Assembly (NCBI GenBank): GCA_003697135.1
Contig: RFGC01000041.1
Location: 1 to 61,123 of the forward strand
From: Acidobacteriota bacterium
Lineage (GTDB): Bacteria > Acidobacteriota > Blastocatellia > Pyrinomonadales > Pyrinomonadaceae
DNA length: 61,123 bases
Direction: 5' to 3'
In this document: in pieces, positions 25,265 through 34,478 of the stretch
How the letters are laid out: the number at the start of each line of letters is the position of its first letter
How positions within the stretch are numbered: position 1 is the stretch's first letter
The notes under the pieces: model-generated
What the model saw: only the letters and a program-made list of their open reading frames with translations
What the model was told of the DNA's origin: nothing
Databases searched by the model: none
Made by a program: the position numbers and the translations under genes

Positions 25265-26143
25265 TTATTTCTTGCGAGTAAGAACAAAATCGGCTATTTC
25301 AACGAGAAGGCATGTATCTTTGCTGATTTTCTTTAGAGCTGATATAGACTCACGATGGACTTGTTTAGCTGACTCAAGCGCTCCATCAATACCATAAAAC
25401 ATCGGATAGGTCGCTTTCTCTGCTACTAAATCCTTCCCTGCTGTTTTGCCTAAATTTTCGCTTGTTTGGGTTACGTCTAACAAATCATCGGTGATTTGAA
25501 ACAGAAGCCCCAAGTTTGAGGCATACTCGGTAATTGCCTTCAGTTCCTGCTCTGACGCATTTGCAATTATAGCCCCAGCTCGTGCCGAAAAACTTATCAT
25601 CGCACCGGTTTTGTTTCTGTGGATTTTTTCCAATTCTTCAAGAGAAATCCTTTTGCCTTCTGCTTCCAAATCCATCTGCTGGCCGTTTGCCATTTGTGCG
25701 GCTGATTTTGCAAGCTCTGCAATCAACTTGGTTCTGGTTTCATAGCTTAAGGATTCATCATCAGCTATAGCCTCGAAGGCAAGCACCTGCAATCGGTCGC
25801 CTGCAAGTATCGCTGTTGCTTCATCAAACTTCACATGACAAGTTGCTCTACCACGCCTTACTTGATCGTTATCCATTGCGGGCAAATCGTCGTGTATAAG
25901 TGAATAAGTGTGAATCATCTCGACTGCCGCCGCAGTTCGCAGTAGCTTTTTCTCCTCTACTCCAAAAACATGCCCAACCGCAAGAACTAAAGTAGGGCGA
26001 AATCTTTTCCCGCCTGCAAATACACTCCAACGAATCGCTGCATGAAGCCTTTTAGGCTCTTCTTCTTCAGACGGTATAAGCTCATCTAAAGTGTCATTTA
26101 CAATCTGACTAGCTCTCTCCCAAAATTTCCCTAGCTCGCTCAT
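25265..26143 (-). CDS. ispA: Short-chain polyprenyl diphosphate synthase (farnesyl/geranylgeranyl type)
   Basis: 292 residues. Condenses isopentenyl diphosphate with allylic diphosphates to C15/C20 products for quinone, lipid-carrier and isoprenoid synthesis. First Asp-rich motif HDDLPAMDND (two extra residues between the Asp pairs, the bacterial FPP-synthase type), RRGRATCH, second motif FQITDDLLDVT, and GKTAGKD, EKATYP towards the C-terminus. Family length. ATG 26143 is preferred over the GTG at 26167, which would add eight residues; the ribosome site is weak (AAAGTG). Product chain length cannot be fixed from the sequence alone. Confidence 0.92.
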   Translation of the reverse strand: MSELGKFWERASQIVNDTLDELIPSEEEEPKRLHAAIRWSVFAGGKRFRPTLVLAVGHVFGVEEKKLLRTAAAVEMIHTYSLIHDDLPAMDNDQVRRGRATCHVKFDEATAILAGDRLQVLAFEAIADDESLSYETRTKLIAELAKSAAQMANGQQMDLEAEGKRISLEELEKIHRNKTGAMISFSARAGAIIANASEQELKAITEYASNLGLLFQITDDLLDVTQTSENLGKTAGKDLVAEKATYPMFYGIDGALESAKQVHRESISALKKISKDTCLLVEIADFVLTRKK

Positions 26144-26264
26144 TTCACTTTCTTTAATTTTCAACACAAATCATTGTAAATTTCAAACCTTGATCAAAAA
26201 GCTAACACCGCAAGGCATAGTGAGTTTTGTCAAAAGTCTCCCAATAGGCTACAGTTTTTAATGT

Positions 26265-26750
26265 ATGCCTGTTAGCAAGGAAGAGTTTCGTGCCGCTCTT
26301 TCGAGATTTGCAAGCGGTGTAACCGTTGTCACTACAAAAAACAATAAAGGAAAACTCTTCGGCATAACTGTTAGTGCTTTCTGTTCGGTTTCGCTCGAAC
26401 CGCCTCTGGTGTTGATTTGCATAGACAAAAAAACTGGGAGCCACCATGCATTTCACGAAGCTGGGCGTTTTATAGTGAATTTTCTCAGAGAAGATCAGCA
26501 AAATCTTTCAGAACATTTTGCCTCACCTCTCGATGATAAATTTTCAATAGTTCAACACTACATCAGCGAAAGCGGCTTCCCTGTTCTTGAAAACTCGCTA
26601 GCGAGCCTAGAGTGCAAGATAGTTTACTCATACGAAGGCGGAGATCATACAATTTTTGTTGGTGAAGTCGAGAAAACAAGAATTAGTGAAGGAAATCCGC
26701 TTATCTATTTTCGTGGTAGATATAGGCAGATTGCCGGTCAAGATGCCTGA
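26265..26750 (+). CDS. FMN-binding flavin reductase family protein
   Basis: 161 residues, matching the flavin reductase (HpaC-like) family. Conserved features: FRAALSRFASGVTVVTT, GITVSAFCSVSLEPPLVLICID (flavin-binding core), SHHAFHEAGRFIVNFL and GDHTIFVGEVEKT, YFRGRYRQIAG at the end. Such proteins reduce FMN or FAD with NAD(P)H, often for a two-component monooxygenase, or bind flavin for other uses. ATG 26265 is used; an ATG four bases earlier is out of frame. Its last 50 bases overlap the 3' end of the kynurenine monooxygenase gene on the other strand. Confidence 0.85.
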   Translation: MPVSKEEFRAALSRFASGVTVVTTKNNKGKLFGITVSAFCSVSLEPPLVLICIDKKTGSHHAFHEAGRFIVNFLREDQQNLSEHFASPLDDKFSIVQHYISESGFPVLENSLASLECKIVYSYEGGDHTIFVGEVEKTRISEGNPLIYFRGRYRQIAGQDA

Positions 26751-28077
26751 TCTTTTCCATAACTTCGTGCAAATCAACTTCAGAAATATCTTTGATTTTC
26801 GCACAAAGCTCCATCAAAAACTTATCTTGCGCATTTCCCTTGTCTCTTGCCACTGAATAAGGCAAATCTTCTCTGAACGTAACCATTGAGTATTTTGAAA
26901 AATAATCCGGAAATTTCTGCTCCAACAGCGTTTCGAGTTGCCGTTTCCGCTGAAAAACCGGGTCTGTTACAGCATCGCGCATTTCGTAAAAATTCTCTTC
27001 AGCCATGTCAGCTATTGCATCAGTATTCGGCTTGCGCGTCTTTGCGAAAATGCTGAAAACCCTCTCCCAATCTGTGCCATATTCACCGATGAGTTGATTC
27101 AGTATTCGGCAATCTTCAAACGCACAATTCATGCCTTGCCCATAAAAAGGCACTATTGCATGAGCTGAGTCTCCCAAAAGCAATGCCTTGCCTTCGACGT
27201 TCCAAGGAAAGCATTTCACAGTTCCCAGATTACCAGTCGGGTTCTTGAAAAAATCCTCAACAAGTGTCGGCATCAAAGGCAAAGCATCAGCAAAATGCGT
27301 TTTGAAAAATTCAATCAGAAACTCTTCATCTCTCAGGCTCTCGAAACTGTTTTCTCCTTTGTGAGCAAGAAAAAGCGTGCAGGTGAAACTACCATCAGGA
27401 TTCGGCAAAGCAATCATCATAAAAGAATGCCTTGCCCAGATGTGCAAAGCGTTTTTTTCTATTTGAAAGTTACCTTTTTCATCAGGCGGTATATGAAGCT
27501 CTTTGTATCCGTGTTCAAGCCACGTCTGCGAAAAGTTGAAGCGCTCTACGCCGCCGTGAAGCATTGAATTTCTCACAACCGATCCGGCACCATCGGCGGC
27601 AAAAAGCGTATCAGGTTTGATTTTCCATGTTTCTCCATTCTCTACATCTTGAATTATCGCCTCGCCCGTCTTGCAATCAAACTGAACACATCTTTTGTTA
27701 AAATGAATCCGAACGTTAGCATACTTTTCTGCTTCGTCCATCAAAGCGCAATTCAAACCGGCACGAGAAATCGAGTTGATATATTCTCCTTTCCTACCCG
27801 AATATGGCAAAAATTTCATCTCGCCTTCTGGAGTATGAACCATTCTGCCATACATCGGGATTGCCTCACGAAGCATGTATTCATCAAGCCCAATTTCACG
27901 CAAAGCAACAATACCGCGATTTGACAATGCAAGATTTATCGAGCGCCCTGCAGGAATCTTAACCTTTCGCATGTCAGGACGCGCCTCATAAACGTCAACT
28001 TCAATCCCACGCTTTGCCAAATAAACTGCTAAAAGCGATCCAGCTAACCCCGCACCTATGATTGCAACTTTTGACAT
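26701..28077 (-). CDS. kmo: Kynurenine 3-monooxygenase
   Basis: 458 residues. FAD- and NADPH-dependent hydroxylation of L-kynurenine to 3-hydroxykynurenine in tryptophan breakdown or in NAD synthesis through quinolinate. N-terminal FAD Rossmann motif IGAGLAGSLLAVYLAKRG, PAGRSINLALSNRG (a KMO-specific segment), FAADGAGSVVRN, and the second FAD motif LLGDSAHAIVPFYGQGMNCAFEDC with the KMO-type FYGQGMN sequence. There is no C-terminal membrane anchor of the eukaryotic kind. No other kynurenine-pathway gene is in the window. The ATG at 28077 has no clear ribosome site. The 3' end overlaps the convergent flavin reductase gene by 50 bases. Confidence 0.92.
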   Translation of the reverse strand: MSKVAIIGAGLAGSLLAVYLAKRGIEVDVYEARPDMRKVKIPAGRSINLALSNRGIVALREIGLDEYMLREAIPMYGRMVHTPEGEMKFLPYSGRKGEYINSISRAGLNCALMDEAEKYANVRIHFNKRCVQFDCKTGEAIIQDVENGETWKIKPDTLFAADGAGSVVRNSMLHGGVERFNFSQTWLEHGYKELHIPPDEKGNFQIEKNALHIWARHSFMMIALPNPDGSFTCTLFLAHKGENSFESLRDEEFLIEFFKTHFADALPLMPTLVEDFFKNPTGNLGTVKCFPWNVEGKALLLGDSAHAIVPFYGQGMNCAFEDCRILNQLIGEYGTDWERVFSIFAKTRKPNTDAIADMAEENFYEMRDAVTDPVFQRKRQLETLLEQKFPDYFSKYSMVTFREDLPYSVARDKGNAQDKFLMELCAKIKDISEVDLHEVMEKIRHLDRQSAYIYHENR

Positions 28078-28194
28078 TCTAAAAACCCGAATCTACCCAA
28101 TTTTAAGCCTTTCTCTGTATGAAGTTCGATTATATCAACTTCGAGCAAAGGCTGAAACTCGCTCGCATAGCTGTAATTATTTAAGAAAGCTTCA

Positions 28195-28400
28195 AGTTAG
28201 CTCCGGGAAATGGCATGGAAAATGCTTACTTGACGAGATGGTTGACCTAGCTATTTGCCAAAACCCGCCAAACAACCTTTCGTTTGAGCGCAGCATGTTG
28301 CTACGCTTGGCAAGCCTTCCGGGCGTTCTCTTAGCTTTACCTTCCCTTCGGCCTAGTCACTTCTTGACTAGGCTTCTCTCCGACTTACTTGCTCTAGCTT
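28195..28400 (-). other. Structured, GC-richer non-coding stretch, candidate RNA (in the 28078-28648 gap)
   Basis: Within the 571-base gap between divergent kmo and lnt, this part is clearly richer in G+C than its flanks and holds several hairpins: 28351-28373 (GCCTAGTCA, 5-base loop, exact complement), 28288-28306 (8-bp stem, 3-base loop, one G-U pair only if read on the minus strand), 28269-28286 (CAAAC/GTTTG) and 28213-28225 (GCAT/ATGC). The G-U pair favours the minus strand as the RNA. I found no tmRNA, RNase P, 6S, SRP or riboswitch signature. A 187-codon open frame across the region (28058-28621) lacks a ribosome site and any protein-like composition. Right of 28400 the gap is AT-rich with nothing recognisable. 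Confidence 0.4.
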
Positions 28401-28648
28401 TTTCTTCTCAATCAGTGGTCTCCAAATCATTCTGCTTTCTGCTTTTTCATTCTGACAAATCAAACAAAAATTTTCCTTCAAAATACCAAAAATTGTTATC
28501 AACACATAACAAAAAGTGTTCTCTTCCCACACACTTTTTATCTTTTAGACTGAAAACCATTTATTTTGACATAACAGCATCCGAAAAGCTAAAGTTTTCC
28601 GAGCAATACCGATTTTGGTAAACTTCAATTTGTTGGTGCAAACAACAG

Positions 28649-30211
28649 ATGAGCATTTCAAAGGACTTACCGATGCAAGCAAAAATATCGAAAAATCTAC
28701 TTTTCGTATTCCTCTCGGCCATTTCCCTGTCACTTGCTTTTCCTGATTTTGAGCTTTGGTTTTTAGCTTGGGTGAGTTTTGTGCCTTTCTTTTGGGCAAT
28801 TTTCGATACTTCTAGACGAGAAGCCTTCGTTTTAGGTTGGATTTGGGGAATCTCCTTCTTCTTCGGCAGTTGTTGGTGGCTAGCTCATGCTCCGATTCAC
28901 TATGGCGGCATTCCCGCGCCAATTTCATATTTTCTCATTCTTTTAGCATCAGCCATCGTTGGTATTTTCCCAGGTGTTTTTGCACTTTTGCTCTCTCAAG
29001 CTTTCAGTAAATTCGGCGTGAGAGCAGTTCTAATCGCTCCTGTTTTTTGGACAGCGCTTGAGTATGCGAGATTCTGGATAACTGGAAATAACTGGAATTC
29101 AATAGCTTATTCTCAAGCCTTCAACTTAAACGTTCTTCAAATAGCTTCGATTGGCGGAATTTATCTCATCGGCTTTTTGATAGTCGCCTTCAATGCCTTT
29201 TTATTCTTGCATCTCAAACTTGCTATAGAAAAGAAACTCAGACGAACCGATTGGCTTGCTTTCGTTTTGTTTCTGCTCGCTGTCTCTACAGTTTTGTTCA
29301 TCAGCAAAAACACTAACGAAGAACTGAAAAACACGGAGAAAGCAGGAAAAATCGTAGTCGTTCAACTAAATGTGCCAGGAAAAGACCTCAACGAAGAAAA
29401 ATGGCTTGCGTTGAGAGAAAAGCATATTCAAATGGCTGAAACCGCCTTGGAATCATCAAAGATTGAAAACACTCAAGAACCAGAACTCCCAATTCTAGTC
29501 GTTTTCCCTGAATCTCCAATGAATTTTGCATACGGTAGCGACCCGGAACTACAAAAGGTGTTTGCAGATTTTACAAGAAGAAACCGGGTTTCATTGCTTT
29601 TCAACTCGGCGGAGCTAAACAAAAGCAAAGGCAACTACTTCAATTCAGCGGTGATGATTGATGAAAAAGGCCAAAAGATTGGGCAATACGACAAAATTTT
29701 CCTTGTGCCTTTTGGTGAATATGCGCCCGTGCCTGAATCTCTCGAAAAATTCGTCCCAACTGTTGTAGGACATTTTGAAAAAGGGCGTGAATACGATATG
29801 TTTGCCTTCGGCAACTTAAAATTTGGCATTATGATCTGCTTTGAATCGCACTTTCCGAATCTTTCAAGAGAATATGCAAAACAAGGCGCAGATATTTTGA
29901 TTGAAATGACAAACGATGGCTATCTCGGAAAGACTCCTGTTTTAAGACAACATCTTGCAAATGCGGTTTTTCGTGCTGTTGAAACTAGAAAACCCGTCAT
30001 AAGAGCAACAAACGTTGGTATTACAGCTTATATCAACGAAAAAGGCGAAGTCCTCGATGAAGCAGAATCTTACGCAGAAGCCATAAGAGTTTGGAGTGTT
30101 GGTAAGTCTCAAGATTCGCAAACATTTTATGTAAAATATGGAGATTGGTTGGCTATAATTTGCCTTATTTTCACCTTGGTTTTCATGGCTTATGGATTTA
30201 GTAGAACTTAA
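28649..30211 (+). CDS. lnt: Apolipoprotein N-acyltransferase
   Basis: 520 residues. Transfers the third acyl chain to the N-terminal Cys of lipoproteins in the inner membrane, which shows a Gram-negative envelope with Lol-type sorting. About six to seven N-terminal membrane helices (residues 10-215) are followed by a nitrilase-type catalytic domain: Glu in VVFPESPMNFAYG, Lys in QYDKIFLVPFGEYAP, Cys in FGIMICFESHFP, plus TNDGYLG.TP and a final membrane helix (about 495-515). ATG 28649 or ATG 28673 (MQAKISKN) could be the start; neither has a strong ribosome site. The 3' end overlaps prfB by 20 bases. Confidence 0.93.
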   Translation: MSISKDLPMQAKISKNLLFVFLSAISLSLAFPDFELWFLAWVSFVPFFWAIFDTSRREAFVLGWIWGISFFFGSCWWLAHAPIHYGGIPAPISYFLILLASAIVGIFPGVFALLLSQAFSKFGVRAVLIAPVFWTALEYARFWITGNNWNSIAYSQAFNLNVLQIASIGGIYLIGFLIVAFNAFLFLHLKLAIEKKLRRTDWLAFVLFLLAVSTVLFISKNTNEELKNTEKAGKIVVVQLNVPGKDLNEEKWLALREKHIQMAETALESSKIENTQEPELPILVVFPESPMNFAYGSDPELQKVFADFTRRNRVSLLFNSAELNKSKGNYFNSAVMIDEKGQKIGQYDKIFLVPFGEYAPVPESLEKFVPTVVGHFEKGREYDMFAFGNLKFGIMICFESHFPNLSREYAKQGADILIEMTNDGYLGKTPVLRQHLANAVFRAVETRKPVIRATNVGITAYINEKGEVLDEAESYAEAIRVWSVGKSQDSQTFYVKYGDWLAIICLIFTLVFMAYGFSRT

Positions 30212-31332
30212 AGAAAAATACGAAGACATCAAAGCTAGAGCTGAACAACTTGGGAGGTTTCTTTGACCTTCCGAAGAAGCGTCAGGAACTTGAAAAACTC
30301 GAAGTAGAAATCGCCGATCCGAATTTCTGGAACGATACGGAAAAAGCGCAGAAAATACTGCGCCAGCGGAGTCGTCTTGAAAAGGTAATCTCACGACAGG
30401 AAAACTTTGAAAAAGCTCTATCCGATGCGGAAGTTCTGTTTGAATTCGCAAGTGAAGATGAAGAATCCGCAAAAGAACTTAATGAACTCATCAAAAAACT
30501 CGAAAAGGAAGTTGGCGAAGCTGAAGTTGAAATGCTGCTTTCCGGAGAAAACGACTCAAAAAATGCAATCTGCTCGATTCAAGCTGGAGCTGGTGGAACC
30601 GACGCTCAAGATTGGGCAGAGATGCTTTTGAGAATGTATCTGCGTTGGGCTGAAAGAAAAGGTTTCAAGGTAGAGATAATCGAAGAGCAACCGGGAAGCG
30701 AAGCTGGTATAAAATCGGCTACTTTCCGTGTTGAAGGTGAATATGCATACGGGCTTCTTTCGTGTGAATCAGGCGTTCACAGACTCGTGCGAATATCTCC
30801 TTTCAATGCAGGCGCAAGTCGTGAAACCTCATTTGCTTCTCTTTTTGTCTCGCCCGAAATAGATGACGACATCGAAATTGAAATCAACGAAAAAGACTTG
30901 CGGATAGATACCTTTCGTTCTTCAGGAGCTGGAGGCCAGCATGTAAACGTCACTGATAGTGCCGTTCGCATTACTCATATTCCAACTGGGATCGTAGTAA
31001 CTTGCCAAAACGAGCGTTCACAAATCCAAAACCGCGCTACTGCTATGAAAATTTTGCGATCAAAGCTCTATGAACTCGAACTAGAAAAACGAAGAGCAGA
31101 AGTAGCACAGCTAGAAGCTACAAAGCGTGATATTTCTTTTGGCTCGCAGATTCGTAGCTATACGCTCCATCCGTATCGGCTCGTAAAAGACACTAGAACA
31201 AAATATGAAAGAACCGACGTTGAAGCAGTTTTAGATGGTGAAATTGACGACTTCATAAAGGAGTATCTTATTTTCAAGAAAAAGAACGAAGTTGAAAAAG
31301 CAAGCGAGCAAGCACCGCTTGGGACTCGATAA
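30192..31332 (+). CDS. prfB: Peptide chain release factor 2, expressed through a programmed +1 frameshift
   Basis: 379 residues after frameshifting. ATG 30192 opens a 24-codon first frame that ends at CTT TGA C (TGA 30264-30266), preceded by the internal Shine-Dalgarno-like GGGAGG (30252-30257), the classic autoregulatory site: slow reading of UGA when RF2 is scarce lets the ribosome slip +1 on CUU and continue in the frame of 30265. The main frame holds the class I RF domains: ISPFNAGASRETSFAS, including the SPF tripeptide that reads UGA/UAA, and SGAGGQHVNVTDSAVRI with the GGQ motif that triggers peptide release. Taking only the downstream frame (from TTG 30250) would lose the N-terminal helix. 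It starts inside the end of lnt. Confidence 0.97.
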
Positions 31333-31368
31333 CAAACAACACCACCTAGACTTGGAAATTTGTTGAAT

Positions 31369-33804
31369 ATGGCGACAAAGGTGGAAAAAAGTGAAGGCAA
31401 AACCTATCTGGCTGAAGTAATTGCAATCGCTCTCTTCGCTATTGCTGTTTTAGTCTTTTTGTCACTTTTTTCGTATCACGAAAGCGATCCCTCAATTATC
31501 ACTTCAAGCACTCAAAAAACTAGAAATTGGATAGGAACGGTTGGAGCAAACACAGCAGCAGTGATCTTCAGCGTTATCGGCTATGTCGCATACGTCCTAC
31601 CATTTCTGCTTGCACTAAGCGCTTGGAAGATTTTTCAATCAAAAATCATTCTGCCAACAAAAGGAAAAATTTTAGGATTTCTACTCTTTCTTTTGTCTGC
31701 TCCTACGCTTTTAACAGTCTTTGATGTTTATGGAGCCATAATTGGAACTTTTCTCGGTGAGATTTTGATAGAGTTTCTCGGCAAAGTTGGTTCTAGCGTA
31801 GTGCTTTTTGCTTGTGTGATAATCTCGCTTTTACTCATCACGGATGCATCTTTTAGCGGTGTTTTTGACGGCTTCAAACAAGCCTTCGCTACTCTTCTTT
31901 CCGGCTTCAAAAGAACTGTAGAACGATATAGAAAATGGAAGGAAGAGCAAGAGAAAAAAGCAAAAGAACGTTTAGAGCGAAGAAATAAAATGCGCCTTGA
32001 AAATAAAAGAGCCATTTCGCTCGATGTTCTTCTTCAAAATGAAGAAATAACCGAAGAATCAGCACCTTCCGCTGAATCTGAAACTCATCCGCCAATAATC
32101 CTTTCAGGTAGCGAATTGGAAACGCAAGAAGCAACTGAAAACAAAGCCGAAAATAAACCTGAAATAGAAAACACCGCAGTTACAAATGACGAAAAAGCCC
32201 TTAAGACAAACGAATCAACTACCGAGCAAAAAGAGCAAGTAGCAAACAAGGCTCTATCTCAAAACAGCGAGATTATCAAACAAAGTGAAACTTCAAAGGC
32301 AAAAGCCCCGCAAAACAAAAAAGCAAAGCAAAGTTTTGAGAATTATGTTTTACCTTCAACAGAATATCTAACCTTGCCACCGCCGCATCTTGAGCAACGG
32401 GAAGAAGAGCTTTTAGAAACAGCGCGGCTGATTGTAGAAAAAGCAAAAGAATTCAACGTCACAGGTCGCGTGGTTCACATCTGCCAAGGTCCTGTTGTAA
32501 CAACTTACGAATTCAAGCCTGATCCGGGCGTTAAGTATTCAAAAATCGTAAGTCTTGCCGATGATTTATGCCTAGCTCTCAAAGCCGAATCCATAAGAAT
32601 CGATCGAATTCCGGGCAAAGCATACGTTGGAATCGAAGTCCCAAATAAAAAACGCGAAGTAATTTACTTGCGTGAAATAATCGAATCGAAAAAATTTCGC
32701 GAATCCGAATCGCTTTTGACAATTGCACTTGGCAAAACAATTGACGGAGCAAATTACGTAACCGACTTGGCAAAAATGCCGCATCTTTTGATTGCAGGAG
32801 CAACAGGATCAGGGAAATCTGTCGGTGTAAACGCTTTGATAGTCTCGATTCTTTACAGAGCAAGACCTGACGAAGTCAAATTCATAATGGTTGATCCAAA
32901 AAGATTAGAGCTTGGAGTTTATGCAGATATTCCGCATCTTGCAACGCCGATCATAACTGATCCAAAACGCGCTTCGGTTGCGCTGAAGTGGGCGGTTTCT
33001 GAAATGGAGCGGCGTTACAAGTATCTAGCGGGTTGGGGAGTGCGAAACATTGATGGCTACAACGAAGAAGTAAAGCGAAGGAATGAAGAAGGAGATTTCA
33101 ACGAAAACGGAGAACCGTGGAAACCCTTGCCGTATATCGTAATCATAATAGACGAATTCGCCGATTTGATGATGGTTTCTGGCAATGAAGTTGAAGAAGC
33201 CGTAACACGCCTTGCGCAGATGGCGCGTGCTGTCGGCATTCATCTTGTGCTCGCTACTCAACGTCCTTCAGTTGACGTCATAACAGGCTTAATCAAAGCC
33301 AATTTTCCTGCAAGAATCTCGTTTAGAGTTTCTTCAAAAGTTGACTCTCGAACAGTAATAGACATGAACGGAGCGGAGAAATTACTCGGTAGAGGCGATA
33401 TGCTCTTCTTGCCGCCAGCGACTTCGCAAATTGTTCGTGTTCACGGAGCATTTGTTGAAGAAAAGGAAATTTTCAAGATCGTCGAACACATAAAAGCTCA
33501 GGGCGAGCCTGAATACGACGTAACCATTACGAAAACAGAAGAAGAGTTAGAAGAACAGGAAGGACTACCAGGCAAAAACGATCCTCTTTTCTGGGATGCT
33601 CTGCGCGTAATCGTAAATGCGAGGAAGGCTTCTACTTCGCTTTTGCAAAGACATTTGCGGATAGGTTATGGTCGCGCCGCCGCTATTTTAGATGCAATGG
33701 TGCGTGCAGGCTACGTTGGCGAGATGGACGCAAGTGCACGGGCACGCCCCGTTTTACCTTCGGCATTTCAAGCTCTAGAAGAATGGGAACAGCAAGAAAA
33801 CTAA
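31369..33804 (+). CDS. ftsK: DNA translocase FtsK/SpoIIIE
   Basis: 811 residues. Moves chromosome ends through the closing septum and activates dimer resolution. Four N-terminal membrane helices (about 15-185), a charged Glu/Lys/Gln-rich linker (about 195-325), then the motor: alpha/beta domain with FNVTGRVVHICQGPVVTTYEF, Walker A GATGSGKS (about residue 480), Walker B IIIDEFADLMM, and RPSVDVITGLIKANFP.RISF. The C-terminal gamma winged helix (DPLFWDALRVIV, LLQRHLRIGYGRAA) reads polar KOPS-type sequences. ATG 31369 is chosen over two upstream TTG codons. It follows prfB after 36 bases. Confidence 0.95.
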   Translation: MATKVEKSEGKTYLAEVIAIALFAIAVLVFLSLFSYHESDPSIITSSTQKTRNWIGTVGANTAAVIFSVIGYVAYVLPFLLALSAWKIFQSKIILPTKGKILGFLLFLLSAPTLLTVFDVYGAIIGTFLGEILIEFLGKVGSSVVLFACVIISLLLITDASFSGVFDGFKQAFATLLSGFKRTVERYRKWKEEQEKKAKERLERRNKMRLENKRAISLDVLLQNEEITEESAPSAESETHPPIILSGSELETQEATENKAENKPEIENTAVTNDEKALKTNESTTEQKEQVANKALSQNSEIIKQSETSKAKAPQNKKAKQSFENYVLPSTEYLTLPPPHLEQREEELLETARLIVEKAKEFNVTGRVVHICQGPVVTTYEFKPDPGVKYSKIVSLADDLCLALKAESIRIDRIPGKAYVGIEVPNKKREVIYLREIIESKKFRESESLLTIALGKTIDGANYVTDLAKMPHLLIAGATGSGKSVGVNALIVSILYRARPDEVKFIMVDPKRLELGVYADIPHLATPIITDPKRASVALKWAVSEMERRYKYLAGWGVRNIDGYNEEVKRRNEEGDFNENGEPWKPLPYIVIIIDEFADLMMVSGNEVEEAVTRLAQMARAVGIHLVLATQRPSVDVITGLIKANFPARISFRVSSKVDSRTVIDMNGAEKLLGRGDMLFLPPATSQIVRVHGAFVEEKEIFKIVEHIKAQGEPEYDVTITKTEEELEEQEGLPGKNDPLFWDALRVIVNARKASTSLLQRHLRIGYGRAAAILDAMVRAGYVGEMDASARARPVLPSAFQALEEWEQQEN

Positions 33805-33897
33805 AGAGTGACTGCTCTTATCGAAAAAACAGCCTTAACTTGAAAAACGGTGCAAACAACTAGCAAGATTGGAATTTAGCAAGTTTCCGAAGGACTT

Positions 33898-34392
33898 ATG
33901 GAAAATCTAGAAAAACCACTGGTTTCGGTGATAATGGGAAGTGTTTCCGATTGGGAAACCATGAAAAATGCCTCTGAAGTTCTCAGTGAATTCGGTGTTC
34001 CGCACGAATGCAAAGTTGTTTCGGCACACAGGACGCCGGATTTGTTGTTTGAGTTTGCAAAATCGGCTGAACAAAGAGGAATCGAAGTTATAATTGCAGG
34101 TGCGGGTGGAGCAGCACATTTGCCTGGCATGTGTGCTTCGCAAACTGTCTTGCCTGTGCTTGGCGTTCCAATCCAAAGCAAAGCTCTGAACGGGCTTGAC
34201 TCGCTACTTTCTATTGTTCAGATGCCTGCCGGTGTGCCTGTTGGAACTTTAGCAATCGGCACAGCCGGAGCAAAAAATGCCGCACTTCTCGCAATCTCGA
34301 TTCTGGCAAACTCAAGACCACAACTGAGAGACAAATTGCGCGAATTCCGACGCAAACAAACAGAGCAAGTTTTGAATTCAGAGCTTCCTTGA
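33898..34392 (+). CDS. purE: N5-carboxyaminoimidazole ribonucleotide mutase (PurE class I)
   Basis: 164 residues. Rearranges N5-CAIR, made by PurK, to CAIR in purine synthesis. Signatures: [21 protein letters not shown] with the active-site His, [49 protein letters not shown]. Length is that of bacterial PurE. AAGGA lies a few bases upstream of ATG 33898. It is followed by purK, its direct partner, after 86 bases. Confidence 0.97.
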   Translation: MENLEKPLVSVIMGSVSDWETMKNASEVLSEFGVPHECKVVSAHRTPDLLFEFAKSAEQRGIEVIIAGAGGAAHLPGMCASQTVLPVLGVPIQSKALNGLDSLLSIVQMPAGVPVGTLAIGTAGAKNAALLAISILANSRPQLRDKLREFRRKQTEQVLNSELP

Positions 34393-34478
34393 TGATATTC
34401 TCGATTGAGATTTTGTTTCAGTAATTTTAACAAATTGCTTAAAACTATCGGAAAAAATTAACAAACTAGTGAGTGCTT

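Noticed and set aside
28058-28621. 187-codon plus-strand open frame
   Set aside because: It overlaps the start of kmo, lacks a ribosome site, and its translation (Leu/Ser-rich, no domain) matches the reverse of a structured non-coding stretch.
30250-30266. prfB as a truncated pseudogene with an internal stop
   Set aside because: The stop is the conserved CTT TGA C frameshift site with its internal ribosome-binding sequence; the downstream frame is complete.
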